Below, one piece after another: positions 44,763 to 54,626 of a stretch of 64,000 nt of DNA. The stretch's first letter is position 1. Each line of letters begins with the position of its first letter. The notes below the pieces were generated by a model that saw only the letters and a list, made by a program, of their open reading frames with translations, was not told the DNA's origin and made no database searches. The translations under genes were made by a program, and so were the position numbers. The DNA comes from Carposina sasakii (lineage: Eukaryota > Arthropoda > Insecta > Lepidoptera > Carposinidae). Where the stretch lies: assembly GCA_014607495.2 (NCBI GenBank), contig CP053172.1:3610888-3674887 (forward strand), given 5' to 3'.

Positions 44763-45029
44763 GCTGTGCTAGCTAGCTCTGCATTTGGATTGCTGGTTTG
44801 AAGATGTAGCATTAGGTTTGCCTTTGTATAAAGTTTCTATATTGAAATAAAGAATTTATAAGAAAATAAAAAGCTTTCTACATGATTTTTAAAATAGGAA
44901 TAAAATATAGAGCAATGAATAAAATATATACTTAAATCTTTGATTGAAAGTTTTATTGCAATTCTTCAAAAATATTCCCTATCAATACACGCTACCTATT
45001 ATTACTGCTACTAATAAAATTAAGCCCTA

Positions 45030-45164
45030 TTAATGCTCCAGGTTCGAGAATAAAATGCCAAGGACATTGTCAGTTGGACATTTAACGTAGTACGCTTCAC
45101 CTTCGTACTCAAAATTTCCTACTCCAGCGAATAAATTCGCTAACGTGGAAAAGGTGACTGCCAT
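45030..45164 (-). other. Small unrecognised ORF (44 codons)
   Basis: ATG at 45164 to TAA at 45030. The translation includes FSTLANLFAGVGNFEYEGEA and VLGILFSNLEH. It reads like real coding sequence but I do not recognise it. It may be a remnant or a final exon. Confidence 0.3.
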
Positions 45165-45302
45165 TGATTGTTACCTAAATTACTACTTCTAATAAAATAG
45201 TTAACAATTCCTTGCTCTCCACAATATGTTAATTAGGTGTTCGCGACACTCACGACCTCTTATCTAAATTATCAGAACCTGTGGACCTTCCATGGCCTGT
45301 CT

Positions 45303-45602
45303 CTAGTAAACACGTGCTTCCTCCTGTTCCAAATTTGAGGGCAATGTTGGAGCTGGCATCCCTGCTCGGTTACAGATATTATGTAACACAGAACAAGCCA
45401 CAACTATTTTAGACACTGTTTCTGGATTATAGTGTAAAACTCTATGAGCCAGGAGGCACCTAAACCTGCCTTTTAGCGCACCAATAGTTCTTTCTGCACT
45501 ATTTTTGGCTGTACTATGAAGCTTGTTGTAGTGCTCTTCTGGAGATTCAGGTGCTGGGTTTTTACATGATGTCATTAGATAGATTCTTTGGGCCTTAATC
45601 AC
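45303..45602 (-). pseudogene. Harbinger transposase C-terminal fragment
   Basis: The fragment contains HYNKLHSTAKNSAERTIGAL with the catalytic Glu, then KGRFRCLLAHRVLHYNPE and VACSVLHNI. It ends QEEARVY. A fragment encoding the HTH region of the same transposase type is at 48230-48460 on the same strand; P-element and pogo pieces lie between. Confidence 0.75.
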
Positions 45603-45884
45603 CTGTAAAAAAATATTTTTATCTTAAAAGTGCAACAAAATTAGGTACCTTCTAAATAATTCTACAAACCTAATAAATATATGGTCTCTCCAGTATTATA
45701 TAGCTTCTCCAGATGTGTTTTTATATCAAATATTTTTTATACAAAATATCTAACTTTTGAACAGACTTTTCATTTTACTCCTCTTCTGGACGTTAGAATA
45801 ATATTTTAATTAATACCAAGTAATGTAAAAGTATTGATTACTCAAACGTCTAACAGATAAGTAAAAATAAAAGTCTTTCACAAG

Positions 45885-46800
45885 TTATTTTTTATACTTT
45901 TTACAATGTGAATTAAAATACATTTGAACTTTATGTTTAAAAGGATCATCTAAATCTTGATTTATTATTTTGCCACCCAAAATGCGATTAATTAATGGAT
46001 CTGCACCAACTAAATATTAAAATATTTATAGTGGATTCAGTGAAAAAATCTTTAAGCCTGTCTTTGTGCTTATCACAAGAAAATGGATAAGACACAAACA
46101 TATTTGACAATAACTTAATGTTGTTTTTAAAATTATACCTACTTAAATTAGTTTTTAGTAAAGTTGTGGTGATGCCTTGGATTTCTCTAAAACAATACGA
46201 TAATTGTTTAGAGGGGTAGCACAGCCATCGCTTGTCTTTGTCATATTCCTTAGCCCTTATGTACCTATTCTCTTCATCCTCAGGATTAGATAGTAAGGTT
46301 TGCTTACAATTTTTACAAGACTTAACTATTTTGGCTAAGCATTTTGTCAGGGCCCAACCGCAAACGTAACGACCACTATATGTGGTCGTCGTTGGTACAT
46401 TTGAAAGTGCCTCATACAATTCTTCACTAACTTCAATATTTTTATTTTCTGTTATAATCTTATTTATACCTTCTTTTTCTTTAAAAAAACTAAAACTAAA
46501 CTAAACTAACTGCAACTAAAATTATTTAACAGCACAGTTTTGAAGGCACCTTCAAATGTGTGGCAGTTTGGAGACACATTTTTAACTCCAAGACTGCGTA
46601 TGTTACAAAAAAAAAAATTCAATTGGATCCTGATTAAAGTTTCTAGTTAACATTAGGTCTAAAGAATACTTTTGATGTATTATTTTCCAAATGGCTTGCA
46701 TCCCCTCAATTGTTCTTATTAAATTTTTCACTGATGGTACAATACTTTCTATGACTCTTATTACATTAGCATTTTTCTTTTCCGAAATGAATTTAACATT
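45885..46800 (-). pseudogene. P-element (THAP9-like) transposase C-terminal fragment
   Basis: The upstream end holds LMLTRNFNQDPIEFFF and GVKNVSPNCHTFEGAFKTVL, the signature of the GTP/RNase H-like C-terminal region of P-element transposases. The downstream frame (45988-46419) holds YVCGWALTKCLAKIVKSCKN and its Cys cluster. It continues in another frame (DPLINRILGGKIINQDL) to the stop at 45885. There are frame changes near 46000 and 46590. The N-terminal THAP and core parts are missing. Confidence 0.7.
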
Positions 46801-46806
46801 TTTTAT

Positions 46807-47346
46807 TTAATTTAATTTAACATATTGTTTCTTTTCAAACTCAGCTTGTAAAATGTCAAAGAACATCTTGACTGCTTCGCGGTTGAAACCTTGAGCACGA
46901 GCATAGTATGTGCCTGTTAGGCTTCTAAGTGACAACTCATCTTTATGCCTTCTGAGAAAGTGGTCTAACCACGCTCGTCCTGCTACCTCATTCCTGAATG
47001 GGTGCGAAATTTCGTTTCTCGATGCCAGCTGAAAAGCCAGTCGACGAACGTCCATCCGTGTCAGGCCATAATATTAAGCCTCCATGAACAATAGATACTC
47101 AATCAGTTTTTTTTCAATGAAAGGGGAAAGTATAGTTCGTCTACCTAAGGGCTTTCGGACCACTGATTCGGTTGACATGGTATCTTTAGTCAGTCTTCTT
47201 AAAGTGGTTCTAGGGACAGCAAAAGTTTTTGCTGCCATTTTAAATCCCATCAATTTCTTCCTAACAGCGTCCACGGCTTTCTCCATTTGTACTGGATCCC
47301 ACGTTCTTCTTTTACGTCCAGGTGACATATTAGAAGTGCGTGGCAT
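46807..47346 (-). pseudogene. pogo-like transposase N-terminal fragment
   Basis: MPRTSNMSPGRKRRTWDPVQ opens an HTH region (AAKTFAVPRTTLRRLTKD). An in-frame TAA (47074-47076, after LLFMEA) interrupts it. The second DNA-binding region follows (RAWLDHFLRRHKDELSLR, YARAQGFNREAVKMFF). The frame ends at 46807 just before the expected catalytic domain and abuts the P-element fragment. Confidence 0.8.
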
Positions 47347-47834
47347 CTAAAACCAATAAAAACAATGAAGACTGTCAATTCTGTAACATCAGCTACACGA
47401 CCTGCATCTAATATGGCCCCGGGGGCCATATTATACACAGTTATGGGAGGCCGCATTGAAAATATCACACTCTGAAAACAAGTAGGCACAAATACGAATA
47501 AATCAGAAAAATCCATGTTTTACCTTCAATTATGCACACCAGGGCTAATGTTGATGATGTTCTGTTCGTGAGGATGCACAAAACATCTGTTTTTATATTT
47601 TTTCTGACCAAATGTTTAACGCACAACAAAACCTTGCAAATGACATGCGGCGACTCGATCTGACCAATCAGAGAGCTTGAACTTTTTGGGCCAATTAGGT
47701 GGCGTAAAAAAGCCGCTGTGCTGTGACGCACGTAGTGCAAAAACAGAAATGAAGATGGCGTTACTGGTTATATTTATTAAAGCAGGGGGCCAATTTAACA
47801 GCAGTGGCTACGATACCACCTTCTTCTCTACATA

Positions 47835-48150
47835 TAATAAAATTGTAACGGATCAAAATTCAAAAATTCTGTTTGTGCACGCTAATCTCAGAAACGGCTG
47901 GACCGATTTCGATGCAGTTTTCAGGAATATATTGTGACAGATCCCACTTACATATAGGCCACTTTTTATCCCGTCAGCATGGACGGCAGAAAAAACAAAA
48001 TGTCGAAATTATCCGGGATAAACAGTAGCCTATATGTTAAGTGGGACCTGTCACAATATATTCCTGAAAACTGCATCAAAATCGGTTAAGCCGTTTCTGA
48101 GAGTAGCGTGCACAAACATCGATGCGTTACAATTTTATTATATGTATAGA
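47835..48150. repeat. Foldback MITE-like palindrome
   Basis: Arms of about 140 bp pair around a short centre near 47975-47995. Shared words with their inverses include ACATATAATAAAATTGTAACG, GTGCACGCTA, CAGAAACGGCT and TTCAGGAATATATTGTGACAG. No coding capacity. Confidence 0.8.
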
Positions 48151-48229
48151 ATAGAAGATATATAGATAGATAGAATATAGATGGATACATAAACAATATT
48201 TACTTTCAGTCATTAAAATTTTTCTTTGT

Positions 48230-48460
48230 AGTAATTCTTTCTTGTATAAAACTTGTCTTTCTCTAGCATTTTGGGGAAAGCTCATATTTTCGCTCTATAG
48301 TTGGATGGTTAAGAGCATCCAGCACAATGTGAAGAGCTCTTGATACTGAAGGCTGTGACATATATGTGCTAACTATCAGACCAATACTCTTTTGGTAACT
48401 TCCACAAGCCAAAAACGAAAGAGCTCTGAGGATCTCTAATATTTTGAGTAGGTGTGTAAG
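48230..48460 (-). pseudogene. Harbinger transposase HTH-region fragment
   Basis: The minus-strand translation contains EILRALSFLACGSYQKSIG, MSQPSVSRALHIVLDAL and NHPTIERKYE, equivalent to exon 2 of element A (ALSFYATGSYQRP; STVIRQITNLLN). A stop follows shortly after. It probably belongs with 45303-45602. Confidence 0.7.
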
Positions 48461-48539
48461 TAAATTTTACTTATTAGTGATGAGCAAATGGAAAAAAATA
48501 TCGATATTTATCGTATCGATATTTTTCAAATATATCGAT

Positions 48540-49138
48540 ATGACGTAGTAGGGTCCTTCTCCACGGTAAGATTATCATCGCGAGGATCCATTACGTGTAG
48601 TTCGTAAACGTAGGCGTCGTAAATAATATCACGCGGTGATAGCCGATAGATTGAATTTAATTATTACAAACGATTAACTTTATAATAACACGCGATTGCC
48701 TTAATTTAAATGGATACAAATCAATACCAGGAAAACGCGGTGATCCCAGAGATGACGTTTGCTAACCAACGCTCAATTCGAATGTCTTCACCGTAATGGC
48801 GTTCCACCAAGTGTCACTGTCAGTCGAACAACTTTACCGACTTACCCTCGAACAACGCCATCTCTGATTCCACCCAGGTACTAATACCTGACGTTTCCTT
48901 TAATCACAAATCTATAAGGTAAACATTTCATAGCAAGCAAACTAGATGGCGCCACAAGGTGCTTTGCTAACACCCGGCAGATGTCACCACTCCGACACGG
49001 CCGTCCTGCGCCTCACACGTCCTCGTGGGACTTATCTGCAAGAGAAAATAATCAAAGAGCCTCTGGCACATACTAGCGCTCGGCCCATTCTGACCCCTAT
49101 CAAGGGATGAGAATAAACAAAGCCAACATTTACAACAA
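48540..49138 (-). repeat. Probable 3' LTR of a Ty3-like retroelement
   Basis: Read on the minus strand it would start TGTTGTAAATGTTGGC after an A-rich tract and end CCTACTACGTCA, i.e. TG...CA borders. It lies 0.48 kb downstream of the integrase. There is no second LTR in the window to confirm the ends. Confidence 0.4.
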
Positions 49139-49189
49139 CTTTTTAATTTAACAATTACAGTCAATACTCAATACATCATCCTAAGTACA

Positions 49190-49362
49190 CGATCATCTAT
49201 AGGCACACATATGACACATATCATCTATAGGCACACATCTCATCTATAGGTACACATTATCATCTATAGGCAAACATCTCATCTATAGGCACACATTATC
49301 ATCTATAGGCAAACATCTCATCTATAGGCACACATATCATCTATAGGCACACATATCATCTA
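49190..49362. repeat. Minisatellite, about 19-22 bp unit
   Basis: Eight or nine copies of a unit resembling ATCATCTATAGGCACACAT, with CAAACAT and TACACAT variants, lie between the integrase stop and the probable LTR. Confidence 0.9.
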
Positions 49363-49622
49363 CGATCCGCACACGGTTCATAGGAACACCATCTACAGTC
49401 GACAGTCTGACTGTAGGCACTCAACACATTGTTTTACAATTCATCATTACCCACCAGGTAATGGAATACCACAAGTTCGTAACCATCGATACTTTTGGAT
49501 TGGTAAAGGAACACTCATTACATAATGCCCAATGCAGTAGTAACCAGCGCGCTGGCGCTCTTCTTTACATCCAACAAGTATCGGAACACTCAAGTACACA
49601 TTTAACAGGACACATTTCATTA

Positions 49623-50933
49623 TTACTCTGGATCGGATACATCAATCGCTTCCTCAACCTCCGACGGAACATAACCTTCTGGCATACTTCTTAAACGGTC
49701 ATGGGCATACTTATAGCTTCGCTTCGAATTCAGTGCCTGCAATCTATAACGGTCCCCATCCAAAAGCTCTACAATCTTAAAAGGACCTTTAAACTTTGGA
49801 TCGAGCTTAGTTTGGTTGCGTTCCTCGTTTTTCATTAAAACATATTCACCTAACTTAAATTTATGGACCTGAGATTTTGTTTTGTCGAACCTAGCCTTAT
49901 CATATGTAGCATTCTTTTCAATATTAGAGACCGCTTGCTCTCTAGCCTCAGCAAGATCAAACTGTGGATCAATATCGTCTACAAACATAAGATCAAGTGG
50001 CCTAGCCACTTTCCCTACCATCAACTGTAAAGGACTGTACTTTGTGACTCTACTGACCGTACAATTTAAGGCCAACTGTATGTCAGGTAGTGCATCTTGC
50101 CATGAACGTTCGCCCTCAGTCTCTACCGCGGTTAACATATTTTTAAGGGTACTCATGACACGCTCAACTTGACCATTTGCACGCGAGCTACCTGTCGCTA
50201 TTAAATGTAAGCCAATGTTATTCGAGTTACAATACTCCCTAAACTCAGTACTGGCAAAACATCGGCCTTGATCTGCGATAACACGAGTGGGAGCTCCGAA
50301 TATCGATACGCTCATTTTTAAAGCCCTTATACTACTGGCCGTATCGATGTTTGCAGTATGATGCAGCAGTACAAACTTAGTGAACGCATCAATTATAACG
50401 AACACATATTGCTTTTTATCGTTTTTCCCACTAAGTTTGCCGGTAGCATCAATATGCACCGTATGCCACGGAACTGCAACTTTTGGAATAGGATAAAGTT
50501 CTGCCTGTACTTTTCCCGAGTTGGACTTCGCTACCTTACATGTTGCACAATTTTCTACAAATTTTCGGACATACCGAGTCATATGTTCGAACCAAAACTG
50601 GTCAAAAACCTTATCAAGTGTCTTTTCCCATCCCAGGTGAAGCAGTGCACTATGGGTTGAGTTAATAACAGACCAACGTAACGCTCTGGGGAGTATAGGT
50701 AAACACCTTGTCCTACCATTTCTTTGCACCTTACGGTATAGCACACCTGATCGGAGTTCATAAGTTTTAGCTAAGTCCTTACAAAGTTTATTTTCATTAA
50801 TATCCTCTATTAACTTTACCAACTCCGAGTCACGCTGCTGCTCCGCGAGTAGCCATGACTGTGATAAGTGTGTTACGTTAACTTCTCTATGCTCCACTTT
50901 ATCCGTAGGTATCTTTACATTGCTATCAGGCAA
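49623..50933 (-). pseudogene. Ty3-like retroelement integrase region (truncated pol)
   Basis: 436 open codons. First comes a zinc-binding H2C2 region (NSTHSALLHLGWEKTLDKVF, ENCATCKVAKSN). The rve catalytic core follows, with Asp in WHTVHIDATGKL, Asp in RVIADQGRCF and Glu in ANGQVERVMSTL. A C-terminal chromo-like/GPY-type region ends the protein (KLDPKFKGPFKIVELLDGDR). Reverse transcriptase, protease and gag are absent: homology stops at about 50940, next to a 100-bp palindrome. The reading frame itself is undamaged. It would insert retroelement cDNA if complete. Confidence 0.85.
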
Positions 50934-50967
50934 AGGGTTACGCGAGAAATAATCTGAGTAGTGTAAA

Positions 50968-51067
50968 ATTGAGCAACTTGGCTCACATCGTACGCCTTTA
51001 TTAATGAATAGAGCGAATACTGCGCTCTATTAATCAAGAGCGTACGATGTGATCCACGTCGCTCAAT
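50968..51067. repeat. 100-bp palindrome at the retroelement truncation
   Basis: ATTGAGCAAC...CTCACATCGTACGC pairs with its inverse GCGTACGATGTGA...GTCGCTCAAT, and an inner pair AATAGAGCG/CGCTCTATT flanks a 7-nt centre. It begins about 30 bp beyond the point where pol homology ends. Confidence 0.85.
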
Positions 51068-51574
51068 TATGTAATTGCATCTATTATTTTCACTCAGCCA
51101 TAGCAGTTACATTCTTTGCGATTAGTTCCAATCACAGGCTAAGTATTTTAGTACAATTTATCTATTCTAAGTAATTGCAAACTGGTCTTAGTAATCTATT
51201 TCTTCAGCAGATCTTCATATATCAGTTCTGATCCGCTATGTTGAATTATAAACAGATCTGTTAAGATAGTTGAATTTAATACTTAACTATAGGCGCCTAA
51301 CCTAAGTGAACACTTGATCATGGCGTCATATAAAGGGGAGCTAAGATACGGTCTTAGGTTGAACAGTACTTAAATCAAATAGGCATTATGTACCTAGCTA
51401 TCTGCTTATTAGGTAGGACTTCTTAATACACGTTTCATTAATTTAAACTATCGTACTTGCCTAGTTTTATTTACTTTTCTAATATATTAGGTTATGGTGT
51501 ACAAACTATTTTCATAACTATTATTATTCAAATGATCATGTCATGCATGCAGAAACTATATCTATAGGTACTAT

Positions 51575-51729
51575 TCTACTAATATTATAAACGTGAAAGT
51601 GTTTTGTTTTCACACAAAAACTACTGAAGCTATTTTGATACAAATCTATAGTCATCAAATCAATATCGGAATAGCACATTAGTTATTATAATACACGATC
51701 AAACGAATGCACTTGCGGGTGTCAGCTAG
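51575..51729 (+). mobile_element. Short Helitron-like non-autonomous element
   Basis: Starts TCTACTAATATTATAAAC and ends GGGTGTCAGCTAG before T, matching the TC...CTRR pattern and a common insect short-repeat consensus as I remember it. About 155 bp, no coding capacity. Confidence 0.45.
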
Positions 51730-52240
51730 TATACATACTTACCTACATATAAGAAAACTACATATTCATATAATTTTAAAAAGGTAGATCAACTATGAGA
51801 TATAGTCCTAACATACTCACTGAACGTGTATGTTTTTGGTCATGCGATGCATTCCGATATCATATTGCACAAGTCTTGTTGCTATTTATAACTTTAAACT
51901 GTGCAACATCCCACACAAATTTAGACAAAATCTCTAAAATATTAATCTATGATCTATCTCGTACATCTGGGCTTACCTACCGATTGTTTAATATGTTAAT
52001 GAAATAACGATATGAGGGATTTGAAATAATCATTAGTGTCGTCTTACCCGAATTGGTTAGGAAAAGGGTATACTCGTAATTACGAGAAAACAAAGCATTA
52101 TGATAATTATGTTTTTAATTGGAAATAAAAAGATAAGTTTTCTATTTTTCCATATATTTATTTCGTTTAAATTACAGTAATAATATATTTTTTTAATAAT
52201 GAAATATATGTAGGTATGTTCTTATTTATTTAATAAAATA
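51730..52240. other. No gene recognised; possible left flank of the Polinton
   Basis: AT-rich. The Polinton's left end may lie here, but its inverted partner is outside the window, so the boundary cannot be set. Confidence 0.3.
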
Positions 52241-52823
52241 TTATTGATCAATATTATCTTGTATTTCAGATATATTTTTTTTTGTATTTCTATAAATATT
52301 ATCTATAAACGTATTTTCCACCAAATATTGTGCACATATTTCTGCATTACAATTACATATATTACTTTGTGATGATGTCACTCCATCATATATTTCAATT
52401 TTAATAATTTTACTTATTTGATTTTTTGATGACTTTTTTATGTAAGAATATACATTATTCTTTTTTTCTGAGTTCGATTTATTTCTTTTTGATTTCCTGC
52501 TACTGGAAGACTCCACAGGATTTTCATTTTCGAAATAATGGTTCACCTTTCTGACAAGGGCAGGGTCCGCAGGTTCATTAGGTGAAAAACCAAAAAGATC
52601 TTCATGGGTCTGTAAAACAAAGTAATATGTTTAGATCATGTTGTGTAAGTCATATATTTACATGTACTATACATACATGCTTATTCACCCATTTATTTGT
52701 ATTTATCATATAAATAAATGAATAATTTAGTTAATAACTTAATATTAGTTCGGGAACATAGCCGTGTGGATATATATATATATGGATATTTTTTTTTATA
52801 ATTAAAATTGTACTCACCGTCAT
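52241..52823 (-). CDS. Small Lys/Ser-rich protein, micro-exon gene
   Basis: Exon 1 encodes only two codons (ATG ACG, 52823-52818, then GTGAGT). Exon 2 (52609-52241, after TTTTACAG) continues in frame for 124 residues in total. The N-terminus is acidic (EDLFGFSPNEPADP). The centre is a Ser/Lys-rich, nuclear-signal-like tract (SSSSRKSKRNKSNSEKKNN). The C-terminus has three Cys (NICNCNAEICAQYLVEN). I do not recognise it. It diverges from 53540-54496, which has a similar micro-exon layout. Confidence 0.55.
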
Positions 52824-53539
52824 TGTAGGTAATAGTTATTTCAAACAAAAAAAAAATTCAAATGAATAGAATATTTAATCTTTCCTACTTATATGTTAAG
52901 GAATTCCAAGTGTTTTACGAACACAGATTGAAGCACGCACACATTTACACTTTTACCCAGAAAGATTAGGTACTGCTGAATCAGAAGATCCTTATAGAGA
53001 TGATAGTATCTAAATAACAAAACATATAAACTAGTAATAACCTTCGGCTTCGACTAAAGAAGTAATTGTTATAATTTTATTAGACAGCTAATTTACTAGA
53101 CCGGTAATAATTTATCTATCGAACATTAATATTATTACTATGTACTTACTTAAGTATATGTTTTTGGGATAGTATCTTATAGTCAAATATTCGCAGAATC
53201 ATATACTTACGGGTACACTTACACAGGTTATTAGATTATTAATCAATCCCTCAATTACCCTTTCTTTTGCCTTTGCTTCAGTCGGGTAAATACAGATCTG
53301 AGCTAATTATTGTCTGTTAGTATTTATTGAAAAATTGCATATAGATAATTAAATTAAGATGTCAGCATATATTCCTTTTTTAACGAGATCATATAGACAA
53401 GAAAATGATTTGATAGTGTGAGTATTTTGACAATATTTAAGCCGTATCAAAGCCTGAAATGTTACCAGTACTCCAGTAGTGAAGATCACTTCATCAGACC
53501 TCCAAGTACCTGCCAACCTATCTACGAGTAAACATCACC

Positions 53540-54496
53540 ATGTCTAAAACGTGAGTTTTATAATTATAATTTATTATTAAATTGAATAAGTATCTATTCG
53601 AAAAGTTAATCTTTTAAATAATTAATCTTAAAACTACTTATTAAAAACTAATTGGTATTTTAGAATACTATACTATTTATTTCAAATAGTTATTGAATAA
53701 GTATCTATTCGAAAAGTTTATCTTTTAAATAATTAATCTTAAAACTACTTATAAAAAAAAACTAATTGGTATTTTAGAATACTATACTATTAATTTCAAA
53801 TAATTATTGAATAAGTATATATTTGAAAAGTTTATCTTTTAAATAATTAATCTTAAAACTACTTATTAAAAATTAATTGGTATTTTAGAATACTATACTA
53901 ATTATTTCAAATAGTTATTAAATATTGAAATAGTTTGTAGTACAATTATCTTTTGAAAACTATAATTTCTGTCTCTCGCTAATATTATAAATACTATTTT
54001 TTTTTTCAGAACGAATGCTGACTGTTTATTCCCCTCTGAAGATGAAACGATAGTATCTATGGAAACCGAGAAGAAAAAAAAGAGGAGCAGGCCTTCTACT
54101 TCGAATTCGTCCAGTAATAAAAAACAGAAGACGGAATCCAGTACTAAAGTCACTGCTCGTGAATTATTTGGGACAGATAGTGAAGATGAAGGAGAACATC
54201 AGAAAGGTAAACAGGATACGTTGCTGCCTTCATATATAAGTAGAAGAGTTGCTAATGGCATTGCACGTCAAAGCAATGACCTCAAGAAAGGGACACATTT
54301 CATTGAATTGAAAATTTATTCATGTTCAGAAATAGAAAAGACGCCACCAATGAATAGATGGCGTCAAGCAATTGTTACTATAAAGACTCAATCAAACACG
54401 AATACTGAAGCCTGGAAAGCTTTAACGACATATGTCAAAGCTGTTCGCGGAGAGTTTAAAGATGTAACTCCCAATTTTGTAAATACATTCTATTAG
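53540..54496 (+). CDS. Lys-rich nuclear-like protein, micro-exon gene
   Basis: Exon 1 is 11 nt (ATGTCTAAAAC/GTGAGT, 53540-53550). Exon 2 is 54010-54496 after a T-rich CAG, giving 165 residues. An acidic start (LFPSEDETIVSMETE) is followed by a strong basic tract (KKKKRSRPSTSNSSSNKKQK), another acidic patch (GTDSEDEGE), and a folded-looking C-terminus (MNRWRQAIVTIKTQ, EAWKALTTYVKAVRGEF). Family unknown. The intron contains three tandem repeats of 110-115 bp. It lies directly upstream of the polymerase in the same orientation. Confidence 0.6.
53581..53925 (+). repeat. Three tandem 110-115 bp repeats in an intron
   Basis: ATTGAATAAGTATCTATTCG or a close variant starts at 53581, 53691 and 53806. 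Each unit ends with a TTTCAAATAGTTATT-like segment. Units differ by small indels (a longer A-run in unit 2). Confidence 0.9.
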
Positions 54497-54626
54497 CACT
54501 ATAAGTTTAATATACTTAGTATTAAAAACTAATAAATATTGTTAGTGTCAATATGTTAATCATGTTTAATAAATATAATATAATAATAATTTTCCTTTTA
54601 CATATGTTATACTTTTATTTGCAGTG

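Noticed and set aside
48475..48545. TAGTGATGAGCAAATGG followed by ATATCGATA-rich sequence, like a hAT end
   Set aside because: No partner end and no 8-bp duplication found, so it is not annotated as an element.
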